Source of the DNA: Dolomedes plantarius | Lineage: Eukaryota; Arthropoda; Arachnida; Araneae; Dolomedidae | Assembly: GCA_907164885.2 (NCBI GenBank) | Contig: OU015492.1 | Coordinates: forward strand, 196,595,460-196,659,459 | Direction: 5' to 3' | DNA length: 64,000 bases | In this document: positions 46,586 to 57,999 of the stretch, piece by piece | Numbering within the stretch: the stretch's first letter is position 1 | How the letters are laid out: the number at the start of each line of letters is the position of its first letter | Translations under genes and position numbers: made by a program | Notes under the pieces: model-generated | Seen by the model: the letters and a program-made list of their open reading frames with translations, nothing else | Told to the model about the DNA's origin: nothing | Databases searched by the model: none

Positions 46586-47357
46586 TCTCTCTATTCTAAA
46601 AAAAGTAACTGGCGCTGCCGCTGCCGCTGCCGGCAACGCCGCTGTCAAAATCTTGTCACGCTATCTCCTCTGAAACCGCTGGGGGTATGGGGTCGAGACT
46701 GATACCAATCGATGCAGAACAATGTGGGGAAGAAAGTAAGACATGTCTCATATTCGTCGGACTTTAAGTTTTTTTTTATTTTATGTTTTGTGGGAAAATA
46801 TTGAGTTTTCATGTTCAGATTACGATAACTCGCCAAAAAAGGATCGTAGAATACTTTTTTTTTACAATCTAAGACTACAGACATTTATCCTTCAAACAAG
46901 ACCTCATTTGTTTAAAAATAATTTAAAACAGACTGATATTTTTATTAAAATTGAAAACCCACTTTTTGGAAAAATTTACGCGTTTCGAGATATATAAATT
47001 CGATGCTCTCAGACTTATTATGTTACAAAGAAAATATTTATATCAACTGGAAGATGAAAGCTTTCTCATTCATATAAACTTCATTTCAAGTCTCTATCTT
47101 AAAATTTCGATTTTTAATTGAATTTTAAAGAAATACTTCAAAAAAATCTTCTTATTCGCTTCCTTTGCAGAAGGACATGAAAAAAGATCCAATTTTTCAC
47201 CCATAGGCGGGCTTCATCCATTTCGCCGGGAGGGGGAGAGGGAAGCTTCAACTGTAAACAAATGAGAGACTCAATCGCTGTAAACAACTATTGAGTCATT
47301 CATTCACTTGATTCACCAGAGGAGCGAGCGTAGCGAGCCTAGGATCGAAGCCCCTAG
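46586..47357 (+). mobile_element. Putative Helitron-like element (family C)
   Basis: A candidate 5' end TCTCTCTATTCTAAAAAAAG follows A, and a candidate 3' end GAGCGAGCGTAGCGAGCC, spacer, CCCCTAG precedes T. The GCTCGC/GCGAGC arms can form the 3' hairpin. The 5' part is GC-rich (GCTGCCGCTGCCGC). Only one copy is in the window, so the boundaries are inferred from terminal motifs alone. Confidence 0.4.
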
Positions 47358-47787
47358 TTTTTATATAAAAATCTTATTCAATTTTTCTCTTAGATAATAG
47401 TAAAGTACAAAGTTGTGGAAATTTAGCGATCGATTAGAGTCTACTATTATAAAACTTTGAAGGCAATAATTATACTGGTTGCAGAGGTTGTCCAAATAGA
47501 AAAATGATACTCTCTGTAGGGATCAGTTCGTCTTCCTCCTATTAATAAATATAAGATTTTTTTTTAACTATGTGATTTTCAATTTTTTTCCCGTGATAAC
47601 AAATTGCACCTTTCTTTGTAGTAAAATACATTTTCTTGCAGGAAAAAAAAATGTTAATTTCCTTAAACATAAAATGTTTTAATTTACGGTTTCGGTTCAG
47701 GGTTTCATTCATAGTGGAGGTATTTTAAGTATCTATTGTCCCATATTACTACAGATAACTTTAAACTGAGAATATTAATTAGTTGTT

Positions 47788-48518
47788 TAATGCGACAATG
47801 GACCTTCAGATTGACAAAAATATGTCCCCAAAACTATTTTTTTTCTTTCAGAAAATGATTCTGCAACTCATTTACTTTAAATTTTAAAAAAATGTATGTT
47901 GATCCGATCATTATTAACCGAGTTATAAGTATTATTTCAAACGTAAACAATAGAAATGTTAGTCAAATTAAAACTTTAAATGCCATTTTCTCAAAACAAG
48001 TTTTCATGTCGTTTCGTTAAGTTCAAAATGTTCCATGCGTCAAAAAATTTTTTTTTGAATTTTCATAAAATTTCATAAAATGATTATTTATATATGTTAG
48101 AATAAAACGTAGTAATCACTTCATTATACTATTTTGAAACAACTTAAAATTTTTACAAAAAAAAAAAAATTTTTTGGATTAAATTTTGTATAAAAGGACC
48201 TATTTTTATCGACTTCTTTTCTAGTTTTTATAAATATGACTGTAAATCAAATATTGCTACTAACTTTTATTATACGTATATAAAGCTAGCTTAAGAGAGA
48301 AAATTAGATATCTGAGACAAAAATTAATGCGCATGGAGCATTTTTAAATAGAGTAATTAACAAACTGATTTTAATTAATATCTTATTTAATTACATTCTG
48401 CTTTTTTTTAAATTTAGAATTTCCATCTCTAAACAACACTGTATAACTATACAAAATTTCATAGCAATTGGTTAATAAATAAAAAAAAAAAGTTTTTCAT
48501 GGTCCATTGTCGGCTTAA
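47788..48518. mobile_element. TTAA-flanked MITE F
   Basis: TTAA then TGCGACAATGGACC on the left (47788), GGTCCATTGTCGGC then TTAA on the right (48515-48518). 731 bp, no coding sequence. Same size class and target as MITE E but a different terminus. Confidence 0.75.
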
Positions 48519-48659
48519 TTGAGGAAAGGCTCTTTTGTGTGAAAAAATTTTAGTTTTTTTAGTGAAAATGCCTATTTTTTCCAGTAATTTCCAACGGTGA
48601 GGAATCAGAAAGTAAATATCTCCAAATGTGCCACTTACCTGTTTCGAGCTTCTGTTTCT

Positions 48660-48890
48660 GTTTCTATACTTAGTACTATTTTCAATTGTGAATTGACTCC
48701 AAAGGCAATCTCCATTTTACCTGGAGCAGACGCAGTTGCAGCTTTTCGGCTTGTAACGGGACACGGGTGCCTTGGTAAACATCTACACCTTATAGGAATT
48801 TTCAACAACCCAATTTGTGTTTTGTGCTCCCATATAGTGACGGGCGACGAACATTTAGTTAATTATTCTGTATTATCGTGAGAGATCTTA
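48660..48890 (+). pseudogene. Non-LTR retrotransposon C-terminal relic
   Basis: The frame contains LPGADAVAAFRLVTGHGCLG, KHLHLIGIFNN, then CVLCSH with EHLVNYSVL. This is the distal tail of spider RNase-H-bearing retrotransposon polyproteins: a FRL-TGHDCL-like motif followed by a zinc knuckle C-x2-C...H...C, whose last Cys is Tyr here. The rest of the polyprotein is absent, as in a 5'-truncated insertion or an old fragment. Confidence 0.6.
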
Positions 48891-49170
48891 GACATTCGGT
48901 ATGGCAAGGACAGAGAAGTGATGCAGTCCTCTTCAAAATTTTAATTGTAATTTTTGCAGGGTATTTTGTCCTTTTAACGTAAGATAACGTTCCTCCATAA
49001 CGGTCCTCCGGAAAGGAAAGTTTTGGACGCTAAAACCGTCCGTCCATACCTCACGAGTTATAATTTTGGCAGCGCGCCAAACCCAGTCTGTATTGCTTGG
49101 ACAAGCAGTAAACAGTTAAACAGAAAATTACCAAAATACGTCAAAATTTTGACATACATATATGTATATA

Positions 49171-51581
49171 CAGTCGAACCCCGTTATAACGAACTTCAAG
49201 GGACCAAAGGTTTGGTTCGCTATATCCGGTGGTTCGCTATATCCGAACCGTTAAGAAAAATGTTCACAAAATGTATAACTCATTAGTTGCTATGTGTATT
49301 CAATAATGATGTATTAAAAAACGATAAAGTCTATTAAAAATGACCATTAATGAATTAAATTGACTAAAATCGATAACATTAAACTGATACAATACTAATT
49401 AAACTAATTAAAAATGAAAGACAAATGGATATAAATTCATTTTACCTTTCATTCTTGCTCACTGTTTTGTTACAGAAATAATCGGTAATCTTCTGCTGAA
49501 GTGATACCGATTTCAAAATCATTATATGAATTTCTTTGTCCAGTACGTCAAATGACTGCAAAACTCTTTCTTCCACTGTTTGTGTGGAAAAAAACTTATT
49601 AATTACACGCATTGCTGCTGTAGCATCTAAGATGGTGGGAATTTCATCATTTATGTGCTCCTGATGCTTCATCAGCATCAGATGCAGAATCTTTGAATTC
49701 AGAATGATTCATTTTAATTTCTTCCACAATATCTTCATCAGTCGGATTTTCACATGTAATGATTTCATCATCAACTGTTTCGAACAATTGCATTTCACAA
49801 TACGAGAATGAGGAAATATTGTGTTTTTCTATCCACATCGCGATAGGTAAATCTTCATCATCTTCTTCTTCTTCAACATTCTTTGCTATGCCAGCATGTC
49901 GAAAACATTTTCTAATTGTAGAATCTGTAGCCGCCAAGATTTTTCGAGCATTATAAGTGCATCAAGAAGAGAAACGTCACATTTTACATTTTTATCATAT
50001 CCTTCTAAAATTCGTAAAATGAGCTGTTTCCTGTAATGACATTTAAGGCTTCTGATGACACCTTGGTCCATAGGCTGTACTACAGAAGTTGCATTCGGGG
50101 GAAAAAGTACAATTCTAATCGATTGTAACTGTTTATCGTTTTTGTGTGCACTACAATTGTCAAGCAGAAGTAGAATTTTCCGTTTTTTAGCTGAAAGTTC
50201 ACGATCCCACTTTCAAAGTTCTTTTTCAAACAGTTCCTTAGTCATCCACGCCTTACGGTTGGCTTCCTAAGAAACAGGAAGCCGTTTGATATTTTTGAAG
50301 CATCTGGGGTGGTTAGATTTTCCAATTACTAGAAGCTTACGACGTTCAGTTCCACTCATATTGGCACACACAAGAAATGTGATTCTGTCTTTCGACAATT
50401 TTCCGCCATTACATTTCTCTCCATTAAATTTTAATGTCTGGTTTGGTGTCATCTTGTAAAACAGTGCAGCTTCATCAGCATTAAATATGTCATTCTCGTC
50501 ATATTCACTAGAGATGTCATTCCAAATATTTTCTTTCCACGTATCGATGTTGGATGTTGAAACATCTCCCGATTCTCCGACAATTTTTCCGGAAGATATG
50601 TTGTTCCGCTTCTTGAATCTGTCTAACCATCCATTAGAACACGAAAATGGAATTCCAAATTTACTGGCAAATTCATCAGCTTTTGACTGAAGCATTTGCC
50701 CAGAAATTGGTACATTTTGGCTTCTTTGAATGCTGAACCATTTTAATAAAGCTTCTTCCACTTCTTGGTGGTCACATTTTCTTAATTTTTTTGAGGAGTT
50801 CAAATTTTTCTCGAAAGCAGAAAGTATGCTTTCTCTGTTTTTCCATATTGTTCCAACTGTAGATTTCGATAAATCTTTTTTTCGGCAAATGTCAACTTGG
50901 CTACCTCAATTTTGTATTTCTCTTATGATATTTACTTTTTCTTCGATGCAGAATGCTTCACGCTTGCTCGACATGATGTACCTAATGATTTCTTAAAAGC
51001 GAATTTTTAACTTGTGATAAACACTCAAATAGGTGAATTAGATGAAATGACTTCCCTTCCACCTGCGTGTGGAAATGAATCTTCCGGCTCGACCCTGAGC
51101 TGACCTTTCCCCTTGTTCTCGGGTGCGCATATGCTATACTGTTCATGCTTTTACTTGTTCTCCTCGAGCATTAGGTGAACCTTTCCCCTCCCCTCCCTCC
51201 TCTTACTGTGGTTTCGCTTACCGAATTACTGGCGGGATTACAACTGCAGAGTGGCTATCGTAAAAGGGAAAGAATGCAGATGTTTCTACCCTTGAATAAA
51301 CAGACTTATCGCTGATTTACTCCGTGTTTCACTAGCTGACATACATTTCCTTATGAAATCAGAGTCGAAGTCATGTTTTCACAACTGCGGAAAAATTTAA
51401 AAAAAAAAATCAGTCGACTGAAAAAAAAGGTTCGTTATAGCCGATTCTTAACATTTCGGAGGTTCGCTATAACAGGGTAAATTAGCATTAAATAGAATAG
51501 GAAAACGGCGGGACCAAAAATTTATTTCGTTATATCCGGGAGTTCGTTATATCCCAGGTTCGCTATAACGGGGTTCGACTG
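49171..51581 (-). mobile_element. Tigger/pogo DNA transposon, full length but dead
   Basis: Terminal inverted repeats CAGTCGAACCCCGTTATAAC at 49171 and its inverse ending at 51581, with TA outside both ends. Further TTCGCTATA-type repeats lie inside both termini. The transposase is on the minus strand and broken. Length 2.41 kb is normal for Tigger elements. Confidence 0.92.
49442..50974 (-). pseudogene. Tigger/CENP-B-like transposase, broken
   Basis: ATG at 50974 starts MSSKREAFCIEEKVNIIREI, then a TGA, then CRKKDLSKSTVGTIWKNRE, the first helix-turn-helix (CENP-B N type). VEEALLKWFSIQRSQNVPIS and FGIPFSCSNGWLDRFKKR form the second DNA-binding domain. The DDE domain shows FNADEAALFYKM (first D), LLLLDNCSAH (second D) and QPMDQGVIRSLK (third D). 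Stops interrupt at VS/EANR (50267) and a little later, and a frameshift separates EKSW from DSTIRKCFRHAGI. An acidic linker and C-terminal segment run to 49442. All three catalytic Asp remain. Confidence 0.92.
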
Positions 51582-51644
51582 TATATACATACGTACATAT
51601 ACACATACAAAAGAGGTAAGCAACGATAAGTAATCCTACGTTAA

Positions 51645-52235
51645 TAACTCGCGGTAGTTTCTTTAGAAGAGAGTACCTGAAATATTTTTTCCTCGCATTT
51701 GTTGTTTGATCCAACTTTATGCATCCTTCTCTGTAATGTATCGGGGTCAAAAGTGTATAAAACTATGTACCTTTGCAATATTAAAAAACTTCCTAGACAA
51801 TCAAGTACCTAAGAGTTTACATAAATTCTGAAGTAACTTGTTATTTGTTGACAAAGGAAATTGTCCGTAAAGCTTAAACTCCGAGAAACTCCATTTTTTT
51901 TCCTTAATTAATTCTATGCACAAAGTCTCCTTTCTCGAAACAAATTGTAACTATACCTTACCAAATTATCAAACCTTTTTTGAACTTCAGTTTTTCAATT
52001 TACGTTTCCGTAGCCAAACTAATCTTAAAGAAACCTTCTGTCTATTGGAGGTAAAGAGTGTAATTTACTACTAGGTTTTTAATATAACACATAATAACTT
52101 TTCTTGTTGTGGTAGGGATTTTCGTTACACATATCCTTTTCGAGTTTTTTAAAATGCAAAAAATATGCGTAAAGTAATGTCAGGCAGCTCATCTTGGGAG
52201 AATATAAGGAAAAAATTTGAAAGCAAGAATAGTTA
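51645..52235. other. Intronic, no recognised feature
   Basis: AT-rich; nothing assignable. Confidence 0.5.
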
Positions 52236-52350
52236 TATTATTGGTGCACTTTTGTAGGAATTAGTTTTTAATGCTGATAAAATATATTTCGACTATATAA
52301 ATCAAATTTAAGCTCTCATAATTGACTCTCTCACTTTGTCAAATAAAAAA
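52236..52350. repeat. Interspersed repeat G, copy 1
   Basis: GCACTTTTGTAGGAAT, ATAAAATATATTT, GACTATATAAATC and CTCTCATAATTGACTCTCTC recur in order at 59306-59412, same orientation. No coding sequence. Confidence 0.75.
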
Positions 52351-52847
52351 GAAATTTGCAAAACAAAGTTTTATTTATGACACTCCTCAGGTGGACCTAA
52401 AAACGTCAGCGTTTTATGAAAATCCATGACTCGCCGAAAACGAAACACAGCTTTGTGGGTGTGATGAAAGAAGCCGATATATGTATACTATATATATATA
52501 ATCTTTTTTTTTTCTACGCCATACTTTGGTCAAGGTACACCATCAGTCTCTTACCCAATAAAATCTTGAAACAAGAGAACATCATCTGCAGAAGCCGATA
52601 TGGGAGTAATTTAAGGGTGTACGAGATAAGGAGTCATAGATAGGTACTAGTTTGTAAGATAGACTGAGAGAAATAAAGTAAAGTATTTTAGTAATGTATA
52701 TAAATAGGTGATGCATTAGTTGATGTTTGTTTCCAGCAGTGCTTTCGAAAGTAGCGGTGATATTTCTTTCTTATTTTTTATGGAAACCAGAGACAGAGTT
52801 CGTCAGAACTTTCCATTTACACTCAATCGTAATTTAAGAAAATCATT

Positions 52848-53028
52848 TTAACGTAGGATTACTTTCCTCCATAACGGTCCGCCGGAAAGCAAAATTTCAG
52901 ACGCTAAAACCGTCCGTTGTCGCGAGTTATAATATTGGCAGCGTCCCAAACCCAGTCTGTATCGCTTGGGCAAGCAGTAAACAGTTATACAGAAAAGTAC
53001 CAAAATGCGTCAACATATTGTCTGACAT

Positions 53029-53073
<45 letters not shown>

Positions 53074-53118
53074 CGTACATACAAAAGAGGTAAGCAACGA
53101 TAAGCAATCCTACGCTAA
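52848..53118. mobile_element. TTAA MITE family D, uninterrupted copy
   Basis: TTAACGTAGGATTACTT at the left pairs with AAGCAATCCTACGCTAA at the right (TTAA decayed to CTAA). An internal (CA)n(TA)n microsatellite sits at 53029-53072, exactly where the sister copy at 48974 holds the Tigger insertion. Confidence 0.78.
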
Positions 53119-53228
53119 TAACCCGTGGTAGTTTCGTTAGAAGAGACTATCTGAATTTTTTTTTTTTCGAAAACGCGAGGAAGTATTTTGAAATGATACG
53201 TTCTTCTTCTTTTTCTTATCAAATGTAT

Positions 53229-53990
53229 TTAAACAAATCCATGCATATCTCGTAGGGGAATCAGTTTCAACGCCTCCAAAAGTTTCTCAAAGAGAGTAGA
53301 ATGGCTGATTTCCAAACACAACAAGATATGGTCAGATGTAGCCTCGGAATTGCAGTTAGGGCATGATGGGAATATTTTCTGACTGTTACTAAATATGATG
53401 TTCTTAATGTGGCCAGGCCTTAATCTGGATAGTACGGAAAAGTTGCCTGTTGAAAGTTCTTTAATTTAAAATATTTTTGGGACCCATAAATCCGAAATAC
53501 CGAAAGGGCTGAGGGCGAGCCCTCCACTCCTTCCAAATTGCTCTCTTTAGAATAGAGAGATGATCATCCTCAGAGAGAAATTCTCCCCGAGGAACGATCT
53601 CCTCAACGTTTTGGGATCCACTTGTCACCAAGGTTTCAGCGACCTCGTTGACATGAACACCGACGCGCAATGGGATCCACTGAATATTCACTTTGCTGTC
53701 ACGGTGTAAACATCCCATTAGCTATCCTGCACAGAAGGAAAATGATACGTAGAACATACATATTTTAACGGCTTCCATACAATAGCGAATATTTTGTGAG
53801 TGTAAATCCCGGCAAGACCAACCAACGTGCGGTTTGTGCGCACATAATTGATTTCGTCGGCTGCGGATAGACAGTCGCCTGGTGACATAAAGACCGGAAG
53901 TGCTACCCACAGGTCGCGGAACATTTCGTCAGGGGAGTTGCCGCCTGGAGACACCTAGTAGTCTGGGAACGTAACTGAATAAAGAAAGGT
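53229..53990 (-). pseudogene. Non-LTR retrotransposon RNase H and tail relic
   Basis: On the minus strand, VNIQWIPLRVGVHVNEVAET matches the RNase H motif around the last catalytic residues (usually WIPSHVG..GNE-AD; the His is Arg here and the Asp is Glu). Another frame continues LSRLRPGHIKNIIF, then CPNCNSEATSDHILLC, the C-terminal zinc knuckle of such polyproteins, ending with TAA at 53229-53231. Upstream, 53720-53950 holds the decayed first half of RNase H. Stops and shifts make it inactive. Confidence 0.75.
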
Positions 53991-54000
53991 GGCGTTTTCC

Positions 54001-54740
54001 AGACTTTGGAGAACATTCAGCGAAGGTATATCAGCGAGGGGACAGTCGGTATAAAAAGAATCATTGGATAAAAAAGGAGTGGCCGCAAAGGAAATCATTA
54101 ACACCTGTAATCAAAAATGTAGTAAAGGAAAGTTTGGTTGCTCCCAGAAAAGTCCTGTTGCCTCTATTTCACATCAAGCTTGGCTTGGTGAAACGATTTT
54201 TTAAAGCTCTATCAAAAGAAGGAGAGTGCTTTAAATACCTAGGCAGCAATTTTCCAGGACTGTCGGAAGCAAAAATAAAGGAAGGTGTTTTCGTAAGTCC
54301 AGATATTCGGAAACTTTTTAAAGACGAAGTGTTCGAAAGTAAAATGCTTTTGAGGGAAAAAGAGGTCTGGAGAGCTTTCAAGGAAGTCGTCACAAAATTC
54401 ATCGGGAACGTTAAGGACCCCAACTATAAATCTATTGTGGAAAACATGTTAATGAAATTCAAAGACTTGGGTTGTTCAATGAGTTTGAAAGTACATTTTT
54501 AAAATTCGCATTTGGACTACTTTCCCTTTTTGGTGCAGGTAGTGATCTTGGTGCAATTAGTGAAGAACAAGGTTAAAGATTTCACCGAAATATCAAAGAG
54601 ATGGAGTTTAGATACCAAGGTAGATGGAAAGTCAATATGATGGGGACAACTGTTGGATGCTACACCGAGAAGTCCCGCTTACTGACTACAACAGACTGAC
54701 TACAACAGACTAAGTGCCAAAACGAGCTTTCAGGGAAAAA
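54001..54740 (+). pseudogene. Relic of a widespread arthropod repetitive protein family, copy 1
   Basis: The frame is open from about 54040 (YKKNHWIKKEWPQRKSLTP) through the ATG at 54134 to 54502: VLLPLFHIKLGLVKRFFKAL, FPGLSEAKIKEGVFVSPDIR, AFKEVVTKFIGN, MSLKVHF. In a shifted frame the family's end follows: GAISEEQG, stop, RFHRNIKEMEFRYQGRW. I recall this pattern (LPPLHIKLGLMK...DEQGERFH.DI..ME.RYQGRW) from many uncharacterised multicopy arthropod proteins. Multicopy behaviour implies a transposon gene; no domain name or function is known to me. Confidence 0.7.
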
Positions 54741-56302
54741 TGAAAAGAAAGCATTAAGGATATATGAATCCAGGATGTCTTAAACAATGGAAACCATTAA
54801 ATGTTCTAATTAATATAATTCTAAATAATATATATTTAGCAAATCATTTCCAATTGTTTGATATATTAATTCATTCGTAAATAAAACACTTAAAAATATT
54901 TTAAAAAGACCTTCTTCTCCCCAGAATTTGTACAGTAGGCTTTCTTGTCCATATATTGAAGCCCATTTTGTGAAAAATCCTTACTTGACTGAGGAAAATG
55001 GATGCCATATTTGAAATCAGCACACCAAATAATATAAAATTCAGTCATTACATTGCAAACACTTTTCCATGACTCAAATTTTGCAGGCCTGTGTTACCTG
55101 TCGAATTTCAAAAATTTTTCATTTAATTAAACAGAAATTTATAAATTTTAATTTTGATTCAGTATTTTTTTAAATACAAATTTTTTTTTAAATTAAAAAT
55201 AATTAGAGTAAAAAAGTTTTAAAAAAATTATGTAACTTATTTTTTAAAAAATCATATTTTCAAAAGTAGATATTTTTTTTTAAATTTGCTGAACCAGAAT
55301 TAAATTAAAATAATCGATAAAGACATGTTCCGAGTTTGAATCATTTATCTTTAATGGTTCTTGATTTATAACAATTTAAAAACGAGAAATGGTGGAAAAA
55401 CCCATCATGCAGAAAACGCATTTAAAGGTTTAAACAAAGATTGGCTGCTATTAGAATGTTGAAAAACAAAAATTAATATCTCTTGTTATAATTAAGATAG
55501 CAACATGATTTAAACCTCATTTTAAGCAAAAAATAACAGACAATTTTTCAATGCAATAATTTTTTTTTTTTTTTTTTGAAAATTTGAAGAATTTTGTGTC
55601 CTGGACCCCATTAAAACCCATTAAGGGGCGCCGTTTGTAAAGTTCAAACGCCTAAATCTAGTCTTTTTTCACTTGCATTCAATGTATTCAATTTAAATGA
55701 GCAGAGAAATGGTTAGCACTGTCATCTTTCATCAGTTTAAAGAAGTAAAATATTTTGCAACCTTTAATTCGAAGTTTTTTCAAGATTCTTTAGGTTAAAA
55801 AATTTGGCAAAAATTTCTGCACCGTGCAAACAGGGGAGGTTGTTGCCCCTGAAAAGGTTAAAGCATTAAATACAAAAATGGCTGGCAGTCTTTTATTTAA
55901 GGCAAAGTCCTTACAATATGCAATTAATGTAACTAAACACCCCTAAACACTATGATAAGATACCTCGTCAGAATTTTATTTCCATTACTGTAAATACTTT
56001 TTCAAATGGAAGATAGACAAAATTGTTGCCATTTAGAGAGAAACTGAATACAGATAACCACATACATTCTATTCTTTCGTAATATTACCAATGGTTTTGT
56101 GTTGCGCCCAATTCCATTTGACTTTTATGAAAAACTTAAAATGATTTCAAAAACATAATCCAAGAATGTTGGTGAATCGTGAAAAAAATATAGTTTATTC
56201 CATAAAAATAATTTTATGTTACTAAAAATTCTTGTATTATTAAAATGAAAATTAATGTGTTTAACGAAATGACTTTAAATGTAAATTATTTTGTCGTTTT
56301 AG
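54741..56302. other. End of intron 1, AT-rich
   Basis: Low-complexity AT-rich sequence without recognised features, ending in the exon 2 acceptor. Confidence 0.5.
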
Positions 56303-56469
56303 ATTATTGAAGAGTTAAACAGCCTGGTCGCCAACTTTCGTGACTTGTTGATCCATGTGGGAAAGAGCCACGATTGTCCAGAAGTTCGTGATAAGATTAA
56401 GACTGTGCGCAAAAAATGCGTTGAGCGATGCTCATCTGCACACAGGGTTCTCCTGCCTCAAATTAAATC
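56303..56469 (+). CDS. RGS7BP: R7BP-like protein (RGS7-binding protein homologue), exon 2
   Basis: Preceded by TTTTGTCGTTTTAG and followed by GTAAGT, both good splice signals. 167 bp, phase 0 start and two bases left over at the end. Encodes IIEELNSLVANFRDLLIHVG, then CPEVRDKIKTVRKKC and AHRVLLPQIKS. This aligns without gaps worth noting to vertebrate R7BP (E-[FL]-N-x2-VA-x-[YF]-R-[ED]-L-x-I-x-[IV]-G, CP-x-[LV]-R, K-x-C, AH). It forms the start of the helical domain that contacts RGS7-type proteins. Codon use is richer in GC than the surroundings, as for conserved coding DNA. Later exons with the C-terminal membrane anchor are not seen. Confidence 0.82.
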
Positions 56470-56640
56470 GTAAGTCTTAAAGAAAGTTCTTTCTTCTTCT
56501 CTTTTAGCTTATCTTTCATGGCTTTCTGCAGATTATTCTATTTTTAAATGTAATAGTAATAGAAATTTTACAGAGTTAGGTATATATAATTAAGCAATAT
56601 TAAATATTAAAATATGGTAATTTTAATAGCAACATTATGT

Positions 56641-57347
56641 ATATAATAGTCGTTGTATCTGTATAACACTTCCGGGCTGTACTCATCTTTCAATTGAAGC
56701 CCTCAGTAAACAAACAGCCGGTTAGGCTTAATTTCAATTTCAGATGTGGATCAGAATTTTTTCTTACCTAAAAACTAATATCTTCTCCATCAAATCACGT
56801 TTGTTCAGCCTAATTTTCTATAAAACATTCAGAACTAAAAAAAATTGGATGCTTTTAGCTGTATATTTAACAGTTTTAAAAATCTGTTTACTTTTGCGAT
56901 GAATTCTGAAAGTAAACAAACTTGAATGTGAATGAATCAAGTAGCTCAAGTATTCATAGCAGTAAAAAACTGGATGGCAGTCTACTACTCCAACCGCATG
57001 AAAAACTAAATAAATAAAAAATAATGAAAGGGTTTGCTTTTACAAGGTATGGATTAAATGCAATATTGTTAGATAATTCGGGATATTTTTTAACTTTCGT
57101 ATACTTTTTCCATTATGACGTCATTATTAGTATTATGACGTCAAAATGACGGGTTGGATGGCAGTCTACTTCTCCAATCGCATGAAAAACTAAATAAATA
57201 GAAAATAATGAAAGGGTTTGCTTTTACAAGGTGGGGATTAAATGCAATATTGTTAGATAATTCGGGATATTTTTTAACTTTCATATACTTTTCCATTATG
57301 ACGTCATTATTAGTATTATGACGTCAAAATGACGGGTTACCTTCTAA
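56641..57347. repeat. CRE-containing interspersed repeat, copy 2, with 184 bp internal duplication
   Basis: Inverted relative to 997-1516. The end with TGACGTCA is duplicated in tandem (56971-57154 and 57155-57338), and the palindrome itself is doubled in each unit, giving four TGACGTCA sites: 57116, 57136, 57299 and 57319. It begins 172 bp after exon 2. Confidence 0.85.
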
Positions 57348-57350
57348 TTA

Positions 57351-57950
57351 TTATATAATGTTACATTAATATTTTGAATTTCATATAAATATAGTCTCAA
57401 TGAACGAATTAGCATTAGAACGAAAAAGCATTAAAAGACTCTAAATGAATTTAACTATAATATGACATATAGAAACTTCCGTTCTCTTTGTCGACGTAAC
57501 TTGCTCTGTAAGGGGTCCGTTTCTTATCTATTAATGACAACTCTACAAGCTTTGGAATTTCTCGAACAGAGGTTTTTATTATTACAAACACTGTGTATGT
57601 ATGAAGATTTTAAGGTTTTTTCAATCCCTAAACAATTAAAGTCAACTAATACGAAACAAATGAAACGTTAAATTTTTTAACATGTAACATTTAATTATCC
57701 TTTAAAGGCTATAAAAAGTATAACACTACTCAATAGCCATTTTGTATCTGATTTGTAATAAACATTTTTTTTATGGATTTTTGCATGTAGAATCCGAATT
57801 TTCTATCAGAAAGGGTTCTCGTGAGGGTTTTACAAACTTTTGCATTGTAATTTTTACATACATGGTAAAATACGTGGTGAAATGTAAATTATAATTTACA
57901 TTTTGTGGTCAAATAATGGTTAAATGAATGACTATGTAGGTTGAAACCTT
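57351..57950. other. Intron 2, no recognised feature
   Basis: A 69-codon frame at 57462-57668 shows no domain and no family match. Otherwise AT-rich. Confidence 0.45.
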
Positions 57951-57999
57951 TATTTCGATGCATTCTGGTGTAAAAGTAACGATCAAAACATTCACCAGG

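Larger units (their letters stand above)
48974..51644. mobile_element. TTAA MITE family D, copy interrupted by a Tigger
   Basis: Left end TTAACGTAAGATAACG (48974), right end GTAATCCTACGTTAA (to 51644). The two halves (48974-49170 and 51582-51644) align in order with the uninterrupted copy at 52848-53118: CTCCATAACGGTCC, GACGCTAAAACCGTCCG, AAACCCAGTCTGTAT, CAAGCAGTAAACAGTTA, then AAAGAGGTAAGCAACGATAA. Confidence 0.8.
13613..56302 (+). other. R7BP-like intron 1, about 42.7 kb
   Basis: Starts GTGAGT at 13613 and ends TTTTGTCGTTTTAG at 56302. It holds nearly every mobile element listed for this window between those points. The phase-0 junction it defines joins AGG to ATT, continuing the R7BP-like helix. 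Length is 42,690 bp, if no small exon hides inside. Confidence 0.65.

Noticed and set aside
49759..50996. Plus-strand frames of 65 to 88 codons across the Tigger
   Set aside because: They are antisense shadows of the transposase.
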